Source: Desulfuromonadales bacterium (GTDB lineage: Bacteria > Desulfobacterota > Desulfuromonadia > Geobacterales > Pseudopelobacteraceae). Taken from it: a stretch of 54,236 bases of DNA. Where the stretch lies: NCBI GenBank assembly GCA_016650295.1, contig JAENWA010000058.1:1-54236 (forward strand). The letters are read 5' to 3'. Every line of letters begins with the position of its first letter. The first letter of the stretch is position 1. Positions 26,638 to 35,041 of this stretch are shown one piece after another. Under the pieces are notes generated by a model, which saw only the letters and a list, made by a program, of their open reading frames with translations, had not been told where the DNA came from and did not search any database. The position numbers were made by a program, and so were the translations under genes.

Positions 26638-27522
26638 ATGGCGCTCATCAACCACGCCAAACGTGAGATCAATGCCAAGATCATATACTACGGTCGTGAA
26701 GGTGTCGGCAAGCGCGCCTCACTGCAGTATATCTATGACAGAATCAAGCCCGCCTTGCGTGGAGAGCTGAAAACCCTGCCGACCGGCGCTGATGCTCTGC
26801 TTTTTTTTGACTTCAGCCCGTTCGAAAAACTCATGTTTGGCGGTTACCGCATCCGTTTTCATGTGTACAGCCTGCCGGGAAAGGTTGTCAACCCGGCGAC
26901 ATGGAAGATGACTCTCAAAGGAGCAGATGGACTGGTAATCGTAGCCGATGCCGCACCTGAGATGCTCCCCGCAGCACGGGAAAGCATCTCAAGGTTACGG
27001 GAATTTCTGGCCGCGTACGGTGTCGGCCTGCATGACATCCCCTGTGTCCTCCAGCTCAACAGGATCAGCGGTGGGCAGCAGTCGCCCGCATGCTTGACGG
27101 CTGCGGAACTTGAGGTCCCGGATATGCAAACCTGTCTCTGCGAGCCTGCCGCTGGTGAAGGTATACTGGAAGTGCTCTCGCTTCTTTCCCGCGTGATCAT
27201 GACACGAATCGGTCAGAGCGACGCCTTGCGGGCCCCGAAGGTTGTGGAACCATCAGACGGAACTGAGAATTCGGACAGGGTAATCCTTCCGCCCCCGCTT
27301 GGCCTCGAAGAATTGTTGATGCCGCCTGACGCAGTCAAACTACGTGAGGAAGATTCCGTAGCGCATGCGGCGCGGTCGGAAGATGCTGATGAAAATTTGC
27401 AGGTTACACTGGCAGTGGAGAGAGCCGAAAGTTCCAATGGTGTCGTGCGGATACCTCTGGAACTCACGCTGGGGGGGGAAACCCGCCGGCTGGTTGTGTC
27501 GATAACCATTGATCAGGTGTGA
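26638..27522 (+). CDS. MglA-like small GTPase homologue with degenerate nucleotide motifs
   Basis: A 294-residue protein. Residues 1-190 align with MglA-type Ras-like GTPases over REINAKIIYYGREGVGK and LQYIYDRI, LFFDF, FHVYSLPG and DGLVIVADA. Key residues differ: the P-loop ends GKR where MglA has GKT, VPGQ has become LPGK, and the NKxD base motif has become NRIS. The C-terminal 100 residues are an extra unrecognised domain. It may be a pseudo-GTPase acting as a scaffold in polarity or motility. GGAG precedes the start. Confidence 0.8.
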   Translation: MALINHAKREINAKIIYYGREGVGKRASLQYIYDRIKPALRGELKTLPTGADALLFFDFSPFEKLMFGGYRIRFHVYSLPGKVVNPATWKMTLKGADGLVIVADAAPEMLPAARESISRLREFLAAYGVGLHDIPCVLQLNRISGGQQSPACLTAAELEVPDMQTCLCEPAAGEGILEVLSLLSRVIMTRIGQSDALRAPKVVEPSDGTENSDRVILPPPLGLEELLMPPDAVKLREEDSVAHAARSEDADENLQVTLAVERAESSNGVVRIPLELTLGGETRRLVVSITIDQV

Positions 27523-27621
27523 CGTATGAGTGATTGAGGAGGTAAGCATTACCTTCTTGTTTACACAATCACAACGTGCTATATAGCGCAGGCAGTGCTT
27601 ACAACGCAGGGAGGAGTGTAC

Positions 27622-28449
27622 ATGGCTGTTATTACGATTTCACGGGAAATGGGTACCGGCGCCTATCATGTTGCCGAAGAGGTGGCCCGCCGGCTTAAGT
27701 ACACACTGGTGGATGGTGATTGTATCAACGCCTGCGCACCCAAGTACGGGCTTGCAACGGAAATGCTTCAGATGGTGGACGAAAAGCCGCCCTCATATAT
27801 TACCGCCGAGGATCGCAAACGGGCAGCCGCTTTGAATACGGTCGAACTGATCCTGCTGGATTTTGCCCGTAAGGGTAATGTTATTCTGTATGGTCGTGGC
27901 GGCCAGGATTTGATGAAGGGGTGTGCGAACGTCCTCAGATTACGTTTTATTGCTGATTTTGAGGAACGGGTTGAGCGTTTTGCAGAGCGGGAATGGATTG
28001 ATCCCGATCTGGCGCGTTCCATGATCCGTCGCAGCGATCATCAACGAGGCGGATTTATTCATTTCTATTTTGACAGGTCGTGGGACGACCCGCTTGGGTA
28101 TGATCTGACCTTCAATACATCGCGGCTCTCGCAGGATATAATTGTCGAGAGTATTGTGGCTGCTTCCAAGGAACCGGCTCTCAAGGAGGCGGAAAAGGGA
28201 GCTGCAGAGATCATCGACAATACCATTCTGATGAAAAAGATAGAAACCGCCCTGCTGAATGCACACAGTCTGGATTATCGGCCATTCACGATTATTGTGG
28301 AAAATGGACGGGTTGCCGTGAGCGGTTATATTACATCGGAGTCGGAAAAGATGGCTGCCTTGAAGATTGTGGAGTCGATCAAAGGGGTCAAGTCGGTTGT
28401 CGAAGATATCCAGGTTGTGAACTATAAGGTCTACAAGGATAAGTCATAA
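27622..28449 (+). CDS. Cytidylate-kinase-like protein with C-terminal BON domain; att site host gene
   Basis: A 275-residue protein. The first 190 residues resemble the cytidylate-kinase-like family (VITISREMGTGAYHVAEEVA at the P-loop position and YGRGGQDL); the last 75 residues form a BON domain (VAVSGYITSESEKMAALKIV). The ATG at 27622 follows GAGGAG; the frame extends upstream without a ribosome site. Its last ten codons and stop lie in the 35-bp repeat that bounds the 12.3-kb element, so integration left the gene intact but separated it from its own terminator, now at 40786. Confidence 0.85.
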   Translation: MAVITISREMGTGAYHVAEEVARRLKYTLVDGDCINACAPKYGLATEMLQMVDEKPPSYITAEDRKRAAALNTVELILLDFARKGNVILYGRGGQDLMKGCANVLRLRFIADFEERVERFAEREWIDPDLARSMIRRSDHQRGGFIHFYFDRSWDDPLGYDLTFNTSRLSQDIIVESIVAASKEPALKEAEKGAAEIIDNTILMKKIETALLNAHSLDYRPFTIIVENGRVAVSGYITSESEKMAALKIVESIKGVKSVVEDIQVVNYKVYKDKS

Positions 28450-28450
28450 G
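28416..28450. repeat. attL, 35-base direct repeat
   Basis: Identical to 40688-40722; the flanking bases differ on both sides. It encodes the last residues VNYKVYKDKS and the stop codon of the cytidylate-kinase-like/BON gene, so the target is the 3' end of a protein gene and not a tRNA. Confidence 0.95.
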
Positions 28451-28515
28451 TCAGGTTTTTGAATGATTTTGAACCAGATTGAAATGCGTTGAAAATACAA
28501 CACAATTTGATTGAC

Positions 28516-28636
28516 TTCCTACCTAAAGCCCGCTAATCTTTAACACAGATTAAGCGGGCTTTTTAATTCTATTCCTACCTAATTCCTACCTAGAACTGAT
28601 TTAGGTAGGAGAACCCGCCATAAACTTCCTACCTAA
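28516..28636. promoter_or_regulatory. Cluster of five TTCCTACCTAA-type sites (integrase arm sites)
   Basis: Copies at 28516-28526, 28572-28582, 28583-28593 (immediately tandem) and 28626-28636, plus an inverted one at 28601-28611. The last touches the integrase start. Short repeated sites beside an att core and next to an integrase gene are what tyrosine recombinases of the lambda/P4 kind bind with their N-terminal domain. Confidence 0.75.
28525..28564 (+). terminator. Terminator just inside attL
   Basis: AAAGCCCGCT-AATCT pairs with AGATTAAGCGGGCTTT with one bulged base, followed by T residues. It now ends the kinase/BON transcript and is supplied by the element. Confidence 0.8.
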
Positions 28637-28647
28637 TGGGGGACACC

Positions 28648-29943
28648 ATGCCAAAAGCCACACTCACGAAAAAGAAGATCGACAGCATTAAGTATGCAGA
28701 CGAGGGGCAGGTTATCTATTGGGATTCTGAAATGCCGGGCCTGGGCCTTGTTGTCGGCACAAAGACAAAAACCTTTCGCCTCCAGTTGGATGTGAAGGAC
28801 GCCACCAAGTCGAAGGGATACAGGACCGTTAAAAAGACCTTGGGCCGCTATGGCGTGGATATTACCTTGGAGCAGGCAAGGGGTATGATTTCGGGTTACG
28901 TTGATGCAGAAGGGCAAGCCGTGCTTGGGGAGCGTATCAAGATCAAGCTGGGAGAACCTACGGCCAATGCCGGCGAAGGAGTGACACTCAAAGAACTGAC
29001 AAAGTCATATTTCACGGAGACAAAGCGCCGGGATGGTAAGGACCGCCGGGAAAGTTCTGCTATTGCGTACCAGAATTTGATTGAACGCCACTATGCCGGA
29101 TGGTTGACGCTGACACTCAAGGAAGTGAACGAGCTGACGCCTGACGTGGTTATGGAGAAGTTCCAGCAGGTGGCGACTGGTGGCGAAATGTCCGCAAGGA
29201 ATAGCGCCGTCATGCTGTCGGCTGTCCTTAATTACGGGCTGGCAAAGTATCCCGGTACCCTGAAATCAAACCCGCTGGCTATCCTGACAAGCCGTCACGT
29301 CAATGTGATGAAGAAGATAGAACCCCGACATGAGTGCTTGCAGTATGAACCTGCCAAGCAGCGCAACGACTTCAAGGTATTCCGTGAAGGTATGGAGAAG
29401 ATGACAGAAGTACGGCGCGACCTCTACATGTTCACCCTGTTCACTGGTATGCGTCGCATGGAGGCGACCGCGCTGCAATGGGATCAGGTAAACCTGGAGC
29501 ATGGCGAAATACTTGTCGAGGACACCAAGAACCGGGAGAAGTTGCATATTCCGTTGAACCGGCAAGCTCTTGCTATCGTCAAGCGCCGTCGGGAGACGGT
29601 GGACGCAGCATCTCCTTGGGTATTCTGTTCCACCAAGGGAACCATAAACAAGACGGGCTATTCGGTCATGCGTGCCGACCACCTGAAACGTGCAACCGGT
29701 CTTGACATTACGATTCACGGACTTCGCAGGACGTACATAACCACAGGGCGCAAGTTGAAGCGCTACGAGGACACGGACAAGCTGACAAACCACGTTGACA
29801 ATTCGATGGCTGGGAAGCATTACGATGAAACCGGCATCGAGGACTTGAGGGAAACTACACAGATGATCGGTGACACCATTGAACGGCGTATGCTGGAAGA
29901 GAAGGCAAAGGTCATTCAGATCCATGCGGCACAGGCGGCGTGA
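28648..29943 (+). CDS. int: Tyrosine-type integrase
   Basis: A 431-residue tyrosine recombinase that should insert and excise the element. Residues 1-100 are an arm-binding domain of the DUF4102 type (LTKKKIDSIKYADEGQ). The catalytic domain has the first arginine in FTGMRRMEATAL (about residue 267), HGLRR (about 355-359) and the nucleophile tyrosine in GKHYDE (about 392). I prefer the ATG at 28648, with GGGGGA six bases upstream, over 28636. An arm site overlaps the leader, so integrase binding may repress its own gene. Confidence 0.93.
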   Translation: MPKATLTKKKIDSIKYADEGQVIYWDSEMPGLGLVVGTKTKTFRLQLDVKDATKSKGYRTVKKTLGRYGVDITLEQARGMISGYVDAEGQAVLGERIKIKLGEPTANAGEGVTLKELTKSYFTETKRRDGKDRRESSAIAYQNLIERHYAGWLTLTLKEVNELTPDVVMEKFQQVATGGEMSARNSAVMLSAVLNYGLAKYPGTLKSNPLAILTSRHVNVMKKIEPRHECLQYEPAKQRNDFKVFREGMEKMTEVRRDLYMFTLFTGMRRMEATALQWDQVNLEHGEILVEDTKNREKLHIPLNRQALAIVKRRRETVDAASPWVFCSTKGTINKTGYSVMRADHLKRATGLDITIHGLRRTYITTGRKLKRYEDTDKLTNHVDNSMAGKHYDETGIEDLRETTQMIGDTIERRMLEEKAKVIQIHAAQAA

Positions 29944-29944
29944 T

Positions 29945-30469
29945 ATGACAACCCCGGCAGAACGAGAGCAACGTGAACGTGTCGACCTTGCCATGAACAT
30001 GTTAAACGGTGACAAGATCACAAAACAGATAAAGGAGCGGGTTCACAAACTGACAGGGTTGCCACCGTCTGAACTCATGGATTTCAGTTCAGAACGCCGC
30101 AAAGACATTGCCGAAAAACTCATAGGCCGTAGCGTTTGGGTAACTCCTAGAACGAAAATAGGCAGGGAGAAAGGCTGGAGCAAATCAGCACATTTTGAAA
30201 AGGCAGTCCTGTATCACGAACTCACTGAATCCGGCCAGGATGTGTACACGGCCCGGTCAATAGTTCTTGAGGAATTAGGCGGCATACCACGTAGTTTTAT
30301 CAATGACGCCAGCCCTGAAGAAGATTACGACACCTATGATACAGCGGTTGAAACCATAAAGCGCCCCATACGCAAGGGCAACGCCGCTCACCCTCCGCTC
30401 ACAACTGGAGAGATCCAAGAAATATCCGAGAACATGCGAAAGCAATATCTAAAACATAAAAAAAATTAA
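29945..30469 (+). CDS. Hypothetical protein of the element
   Basis: A 174-residue soluble, charged protein I do not recognise. It begins one base after the integrase stop, so it is probably cotranscribed with it. Sequence features are an N-terminal basic helix (EREQRERVDLAMNMLNGDK), a central segment (AHFEKAVLYHELTESGQD) and a Lys-rich C-terminus. A role with the integrase is possible from position only. Confidence 0.65.
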   Translation: MTTPAEREQRERVDLAMNMLNGDKITKQIKERVHKLTGLPPSELMDFSSERRKDIAEKLIGRSVWVTPRTKIGREKGWSKSAHFEKAVLYHELTESGQDVYTARSIVLEELGGIPRSFINDASPEEDYDTYDTAVETIKRPIRKGNAAHPPLTTGEIQEISENMRKQYLKHKKN

Positions 30470-30497
30470 TACGTTTACCGGCCCCCTCCCTGATTTG

Positions 30498-30558
30498 GCT
30501 CCTTTTGTTAAGGTTGGTTCAACGTTGCGCAACGTTGACCAACTTAGTCAAAAGGAGC
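30498..30558. promoter_or_regulatory. 61-base near-palindrome covering a ribosome binding site
   Basis: Outer arms GCTCCTTTTG (30498-30507) and CAAAAGGAGC (30549-30558) match perfectly. Inner arms of 7 pairs and a central perfect 20-base palindrome (half-site TCAACGTTGC) complete the structure, with one bulged T. The right outer arm contains AAAAGGAG, the ribosome site of the HTH gene at 30563. It could be an operator, an RNA hairpin masking that site, or an origin-like structure. Confidence 0.85.
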
Positions 30559-30562
30559 GAAC

Positions 30563-30850
30563 ATGCCAAGTAAAAACCCTACACGAGATCGAACCCGTCA
30601 ACGTATAGCAGACGCAATTATCCCCGACGACCCCCGCATAAGTCTTGATGAATTCCAAGTTGCAAAACTCCTCAACGTTTCCGTTCACAAACTTCGCCGC
30701 GACCGCTGGGCCGGGGGCGGTATTCCGTTTATCAAACTTTCTGAGAATGGGATAGTGCGCTATCAGCGTACAGTCATTGACCAGCGTATGCACGACCTGA
30801 CACGGTTGAGCACGTCCGACACCGGGCAAAAACGCTCGAAACAAGCTTAG
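30563..30850 (+). CDS. Helix-turn-helix protein (excisionase/AlpA-like)
   Basis: A 95-residue protein with a winged-helix/HTH of the kind in excisionases and AlpA activators: LDEFQVAKLLNVSVHKLRR, then WAGGGIPFIKL and VRYQRTVIDQRM. AAAAGGAG precedes the start and sits inside the right arm of the large palindrome. A control or excision role is likely. It heads a run that includes the RepA-like ATPase. Confidence 0.8.
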   Translation: MPSKNPTRDRTRQRIADAIIPDDPRISLDEFQVAKLLNVSVHKLRRDRWAGGGIPFIKLSENGIVRYQRTVIDQRMHDLTRLSTSDTGQKRSKQA

Positions 30851-30858
30851 GCCGCGCT

Positions 30859-31134
30859 ATGACTACGACTATCGAAACCCAAGCCGAATTTAGCACGAGT
30901 GACATAGAAATCTCCGCAGCCATTTCCGCAGTTACGGGCCGCCGGCCTTCTGTTTTCCGGGATCCTGTAACCGGGTTTGGAGTATTCACGCACCGATACG
31001 ATGACGCCCTACAGGACGCGGTAAATGCCTACAGTGCCGGCAGCCTTCTTGTGAACGCTCGAACCATCCTAATGGCACGTCGCGGTCTTTTCCGGGACCT
31101 CAAGGCCTTGCCTCGCGATGGGGGGAGACCATGA
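30859..31134 (+). CDS. Hypothetical protein of the element
   Basis: A 91-residue protein of unknown function, translated from an ATG eight bases after the HTH gene and overlapping the next gene by four bases. Sequence shows a segment VTGFGVFTHRYDDALQDAVNAY but no recognised domain. Its ribosome site is weak, so it probably depends on coupling to the gene upstream. Confidence 0.6.
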   Translation: MTTTIETQAEFSTSDIEISAAISAVTGRRPSVFRDPVTGFGVFTHRYDDALQDAVNAYSAGSLLVNARTILMARRGLFRDLKALPRDGGRP

Positions 31135-32669
31135 GCAAAGACCTTGACCCGCTGATAAGAAAGTCATTATCCGCTGCAATTCTTACCTTACCACCACGTC
31201 GACAGCAACTCTTTGCATTACTTCCCCCTGACACCTTCAGAGGCCCGGCCACCTATTACAGGCTAGGACGGTTCTTTGCCACCGATACCAGTACCGAAAG
31301 CATGGCGGACATTGCCAAGGCCACAGGGATCGATCCTGTTGAGCTGGTGACACTCATGGTGGAGGATGAAACCTTTCTCCCCCTCCAGGACCACCTTGTA
31401 CGACTGCTGACATCCTGCCAGACAATAGCCCTCACCAATGGTCTTGATGTTATCCAATGGGCGACGGCGATCACCAGGATCAGTGAATCGACGCTCCCCC
31501 AAAAAGGGGAACGTGAGAATGAAGCCGGCGAAGTCCTGTTTATTTCCGCTACTGACATACTTTCCCAGCGGGTAGAAGTTAAACCCCTCCTCGGTAAGAT
31601 CATCGAACATGATTGTACAGGCCAGATATTCGGACCCAGCGGCGACGGTAAAACATTTGTTACCCTGGACATGGCCCTGACAGTCGGGACCGGGGGCAAG
31701 TGGAACGGTATCCAGTGCGACCAGGGCGTTGTGCTTTACTTTGCCGGTGAGGGCCATGCAGGCCTGCGTCGTCGTGTCCAAGCGTGGCACCAGCACCACG
31801 GCAAGCCTGACCTATCATGTTGCCACATCACCCGTCGTGCAATCCCTTTTGATGATGCTGGACTAACCAAAGCGATCAGGGAAGCAAGGCTGCTGGTTGA
31901 ACAGGTTGGAAAGCCGGTATCACTGATTATATGCGACACGTTGGCCAGGCACCTACAAGGCGACGAAAACAGCACCAGGGACATGTCAGAGTTTGTGACT
32001 TCGGTTGACGGGCTCCGCGCTGCTTTCCCCGACTCAACAGCGATCATCGTACACCATACCGGCAATGATGCTGATAAGTCGGGACGGTCCAGGGGATCGT
32101 CAAGCCTGAAGGCAGCAATGGACTTTGAAATACAGTGTACCAAGGGGCTCCTGACATATACCAAGTGCAAGGATGCTGAACAGCCGGAACCCTCTGAATT
32201 TAAGCTCGTACCTGTCCAGATCGGCACCGATGAGGACGGCGAACCTATCACCTCTTGTGTTGTCCAGTATGGCGAGAGATCAGCAAAGAACCGTGAAGTG
32301 GGTATGACAGCCACGGAACGGCAGTTACTTGAACTGGTGAATTCTTACCCTGACACTCTATCCGGTGACCTCCGGACCATCTTCTTTGACAAACGCAGGG
32401 AGGGCGATCCAGACGCCAAACCCGACACGCTCAAGAAAGCATTTACTCGGTCATTCGATGGACTCATTGAAAAGAAAATGATCTATCAGGACGGTCATAT
32501 TGTTAAGGCGGGACAAAGGACAAAAGCGGGACAATCAGGGACAAGTCCCGGCAATGGTAGGGGGGACAAACGGGACACACCCTTAAAGGGTGTCCCGTTG
32601 TCCCTCCCTGTGTCCCTCCCTGAAATTCTCACGTTTACCGAGTCCGATTTTGAGGGGGTAATTTTATGA
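31131..32669 (+). CDS. RepA-like AAA replicative ATPase/helicase
   Basis: A 512-residue protein whose core is a RecA-fold AAA_25/RepA helicase domain as in RSF1010 RepA and phage satellites. Walker A is GPSGDGKTFV near residue 167, Walker B is SLIICDTLA near 264, and the downstream motif is TAIIVHHTGND with GSSSLKAAMD. The N-terminal 120 residues are unrecognised; the C-terminus contains TERQLLELVNSYPD, possibly a winged helix. Self-directed replication of the excised circle is inferred. GGGGGAGA precedes the start and the stop overlaps the next gene. Confidence 0.85.
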   Translation: MSKDLDPLIRKSLSAAILTLPPRRQQLFALLPPDTFRGPATYYRLGRFFATDTSTESMADIAKATGIDPVELVTLMVEDETFLPLQDHLVRLLTSCQTIALTNGLDVIQWATAITRISESTLPQKGERENEAGEVLFISATDILSQRVEVKPLLGKIIEHDCTGQIFGPSGDGKTFVTLDMALTVGTGGKWNGIQCDQGVVLYFAGEGHAGLRRRVQAWHQHHGKPDLSCCHITRRAIPFDDAGLTKAIREARLLVEQVGKPVSLIICDTLARHLQGDENSTRDMSEFVTSVDGLRAAFPDSTAIIVHHTGNDADKSGRSRGSSSLKAAMDFEIQCTKGLLTYTKCKDAEQPEPSEFKLVPVQIGTDEDGEPITSCVVQYGERSAKNREVGMTATERQLLELVNSYPDTLSGDLRTIFFDKRREGDPDAKPDTLKKAFTRSFDGLIEKKMIYQDGHIVKAGQRTKAGQSGTSPGNGRGDKRDTPLKGVPLSLPVSLPEILTFTESDFEGVIL

Positions 32670-32905
32670 AAGTAAAAGTCTTGGAAGAAATCACGCTCTC
32701 AAAAACAACGCTTCACCCTGGGGAGATTATCAATATTCCTGATTCGCTCTTGCCGAAACTTGGGGCGAAGGTGGAACCACTCCCCATTGCAGATGTAGAC
32801 GATGGCCGTGGCCTTCCCCATTATTGCGCGGATCAGGACGCCTGGTGTTCAACCAAACTTCCTGGCAGCACAACATTTTGCCGGAACTGCGAGGCCACAC
32901 AATGA
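32666..32905 (+). CDS. Small protein with C-terminal cysteine cluster
   Basis: A 79-residue protein. The first half (VKVLEEITLSKTTLHPGEII) resembles short beta-rich phage proteins. The second half has four cysteines (HYC, WCS, FCRNC) that could hold one zinc. Its start overlaps the ATPase stop by four bases and GAGGGG lies upstream. Such small zinc proteins beside replication ATPases are often accessory, but no function is claimed. Confidence 0.65.
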   Translation: MKVKVLEEITLSKTTLHPGEIINIPDSLLPKLGAKVEPLPIADVDDGRGLPHYCADQDAWCSTKLPGSTTFCRNCEATQ

Positions 32906-33096
32906 GCTACTACAAACAACCATGGCGTGGTGCACCGCAACCGGTAACGATGGCCGATACATTGTTCATGCGGAACCTGCTCGCTGGCGTCCGTCGAGTC
33001 CGCGAGCAGGCGGCAGCACACCACGGCAGCAGACCGAACGGGAAAACCCCTCAGAACGCAAATACGGAAGCGAGAGCAGACCATGACCACAAATAA
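32902..33096 (+). CDS. Small basic hypothetical protein
   Basis: A 64-residue basic protein starting at an ATGA overlap with the gene before and overlapping the next gene by 14 bases. It contains RNLLAGVRRVREQAAAHH. The overlaps support expression, but no family is recognised. The same bases are open in another frame, which carries the alternative peptide starting at 32802. Confidence 0.5.
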   Translation: MSYYKQPWRGAPQPVTMADTLFMRNLLAGVRRVREQAAAHHGSRPNGKTPQNANTEARADHDHK

Positions 33097-33343
33097 CGAG
33101 TTATCACCGGAATATCACAATCACGCTCAATCACTCGAAGACTTCCGGCAGGCCATTATTGCAGCGACGGACACACAGGCGCCGATACCATACGACACCT
33201 GTCTTGCCGCCTGGGCCGCGCTGATTTTCTCATTCGTCGAAATGGTTACTATCACAGGGCTTGCGGACACCCGCATTGACGAACTACAAAACGAGCTGGG
33301 CTTTGCATACTTCAAGGAATTGCCCACAGCCGGCACGGCATAG
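33083..33343 (+). CDS. Small hypothetical protein of the element
   Basis: An 86-residue acidic protein (YHNHAQSLEDFRQAIIAATD, then AAWAALIFSFVEMVTITGLA). The central hydrophobic stretch may be a single amphipathic or membrane helix. It overlaps the preceding small gene and ends ten bases before the next. No known domain is seen. Confidence 0.55.
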   Translation: MTTNNELSPEYHNHAQSLEDFRQAIIAATDTQAPIPYDTCLAAWAALIFSFVEMVTITGLADTRIDELQNELGFAYFKELPTAGTA

Positions 33344-33352
33344 GAGACCACC

Positions 33353-33646
33353 ATGGGATTGCACCATAAGGTATTGCGAAGCGTCAAGCAGGCGGCTGTC
33401 TGTAGGCATCTTGGCTGTGACGTCAATATCCAGATTGATGCGGCGAACCCCGGCAAGGTTGTTTTCCGAATATCGCCACCATCCGCAGCAGAACACGCTA
33501 TTCAACTTTTCGAGTCTGGAGCGTCACTCCCGGCAAGGCCATTGCTGGACACGCTTTCAGAATTGCATACTTCAGTAAAAATCTTTCTGTATCAGTATCG
33601 GCAGCTATTCAGCGGCAAAGAGATGGCAGACACAGAGCACGACTGA
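33353..33646 (+). CDS. Small hypothetical protein of the element
   Basis: A 97-residue protein of unknown function with AGGAG seven bases before the ATG. The sequence has a cysteine pair early (AAVCRHLGCDVNIQI) and a helical C-terminus. It belongs to the compact plus-strand run between the ATPase and the phage-like genes. Confidence 0.6.
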   Translation: MGLHHKVLRSVKQAAVCRHLGCDVNIQIDAANPGKVVFRISPPSAAEHAIQLFESGASLPARPLLDTLSELHTSVKIFLYQYRQLFSGKEMADTEHD

Positions 33647-33687
33647 TAGCCTGATGTTATCAGAGCAAAAACAGGCAGGAGCAGCAA

Positions 33688-34164
33688 ATGGCGAAGTTCA
33701 AACCGGGGGAAACGGGCAACAAAAACGGCAGACCACCAGGGACGCCGGATAAGCGCAGCCAATTGCGCGAACAGTTACAGTCAAGGGCCGGTGACCTGGT
33801 TACAAAATGTGTCGAAATGGCACTGGCTGGGGACAGTACCGCTATGCGAATTTGCATGGAGCGGCTGATACCAGGTCTTAAAGCGCAGTCTGAAATCGTC
33901 ACACTCGACATATCCGGCGAACCAAGCGAACAGGCTGCACAGGTTGTTTCAGCGGCAATCTCTGGGACGATCACACCGGACGCAGCAGAGGCCGTTATGA
34001 GGTTGTTGGCCGCAGCGGTTAGCATCGAAGACATGACGAAGGTTAAGGCCGATATCAAAGAGATCAAGGCGATACTTGAAGCAAATAAAAAAAACGAGGA
34101 GGAATACCAATGGCGACAGCAAATGCAACAGCAGCACGGAAACTCGAAGAAACTCCGGAAGTAG
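33688..34164 (+). CDS. DUF5681-like phage protein
   Basis: A 158-residue protein whose N-terminus FKPGETGNKNGRPPGTPDK is the hallmark of DUF5681, a family found beside terminase genes in phages and thought to act in DNA packaging or as a small-terminase analogue. The C-terminus (KVKADIKEIKAILEANKKNE) is a predicted coiled coil. AGGAG precedes the start. It is the only packaging-type gene visible in the element; no large terminase accompanies it. Confidence 0.75.
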   Translation: MAKFKPGETGNKNGRPPGTPDKRSQLREQLQSRAGDLVTKCVEMALAGDSTAMRICMERLIPGLKAQSEIVTLDISGEPSEQAAQVVSAAISGTITPDAAEAVMRLLAAAVSIEDMTKVKADIKEIKAILEANKKNEEEYQWRQQMQQQHGNSKKLRK

Positions 34165-34553
34165 TGAGAGCACGAGAACTCGAAGCAAGGGTAATGAAGA
34201 AACTCAATTTTGACGGGCGTTATGCCGTATTACATCCACTTGAAAGTCAGTCACGCTTTGCAAAGCTGACCAATAACGAGCTGGAATTTCTTGGCCGGAT
34301 AATGGGTTGGAGTGTCCCGTACTATCGTGGTGTGGACTGGGACACTGTACCGCCGGCAATGCTGGCAGAAGCTATTATGCACCCTGATGGTGTGGGACTG
34401 CTTCAATCTCTTTATCCAGCGCCAACGGGCGCAGACCAGGTTAACTGGGAGGAAGTGAGTGAAGATGAGCTCCATCTTGTTGCTACAAATAAGACCACGA
34501 TCAAGGAGCTGCAGGGAAAATATCCGGTATCATCCCAGTGGGCAAAGAAATGA
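34110..34553 (+). CDS. Hypothetical protein, phage-like neighbourhood
   Basis: A 147-residue protein that begins inside the 3' end of the DUF5681-like gene, with GAGGAGG immediately upstream, and ends in an ATGA overlap with the next gene. It contains LNFDGRYAVLHPLESQSRF and NNELEFLGRIMGWSVPYYRG. No family is recognised. The strong ribosome site and position make translation likely. Confidence 0.65.
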   Translation: MATANATAARKLEETPEVVRARELEARVMKKLNFDGRYAVLHPLESQSRFAKLTNNELEFLGRIMGWSVPYYRGVDWDTVPPAMLAEAIMHPDGVGLLQSLYPAPTGADQVNWEEVSEDELHLVATNKTTIKELQGKYPVSSQWAKK

Positions 34554-35029
34554 CCAAACACCGGCTCCTGGACGTTGTGATGAAGCATCTTGATAGAATC
34601 TGCACCCGTGGCGACACGAACGGCATCAAACACACAAAAATGGAGGTAGAAAAAATGGGACCAAAACCGCAAGTGAAAGTAGCGACACCGCAACCAGCAC
34701 AGGAGCCGCGCCGGTGGGGGCAGCCAGCCAGGTCTCTGTTTGACCCGCTCGTAACTACAGCACGTCCGGCAGCAGCTACCCCCCAGCCCATGAGCGGCCC
34801 GGCAGCCACCCCGCCGGCAGCGCCGAACATGGCACAGAGTCTTCGTGCATCGCGTGACAACACACCGTTGACGGGCCACCAGACAGTAGCCCGTAATTGT
34901 GGACTTGACCCACAAACACCAGGCGTCGAAACTATGACGATGCAGCAAATGAAGGACCTTGCCTACAAACAACAGCTTGAAGCAACCGAGCCGATGTTCC
35001 GGGCACACGGGAAATGTTACCGCAGATAA
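34550..35029 (+). CDS. Hypothetical protein with Pro/Ala/Thr-rich linker
   Basis: A 159-residue protein read from the ATG at 34550, which overlaps the preceding stop; a GTG at 34538 is possible. The middle (about residues 45-100) is rich in Pro, Ala and Thr and probably disordered. The C-terminus (MQQMKDLAYKQQLEATEPMF) is helical. It directly precedes the tape-measure-like gene, where tail phages keep tail chaperones, but no similarity to these is visible. Confidence 0.6.
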   Translation: MTKHRLLDVVMKHLDRICTRGDTNGIKHTKMEVEKMGPKPQVKVATPQPAQEPRRWGQPARSLFDPLVTTARPAAATPQPMSGPAATPPAAPNMAQSLRASRDNTPLTGHQTVARNCGLDPQTPGVETMTMQQMKDLAYKQQLEATEPMFRAHGKCYRR

Positions 35030-35041
35030 GGGGGGATAGCC

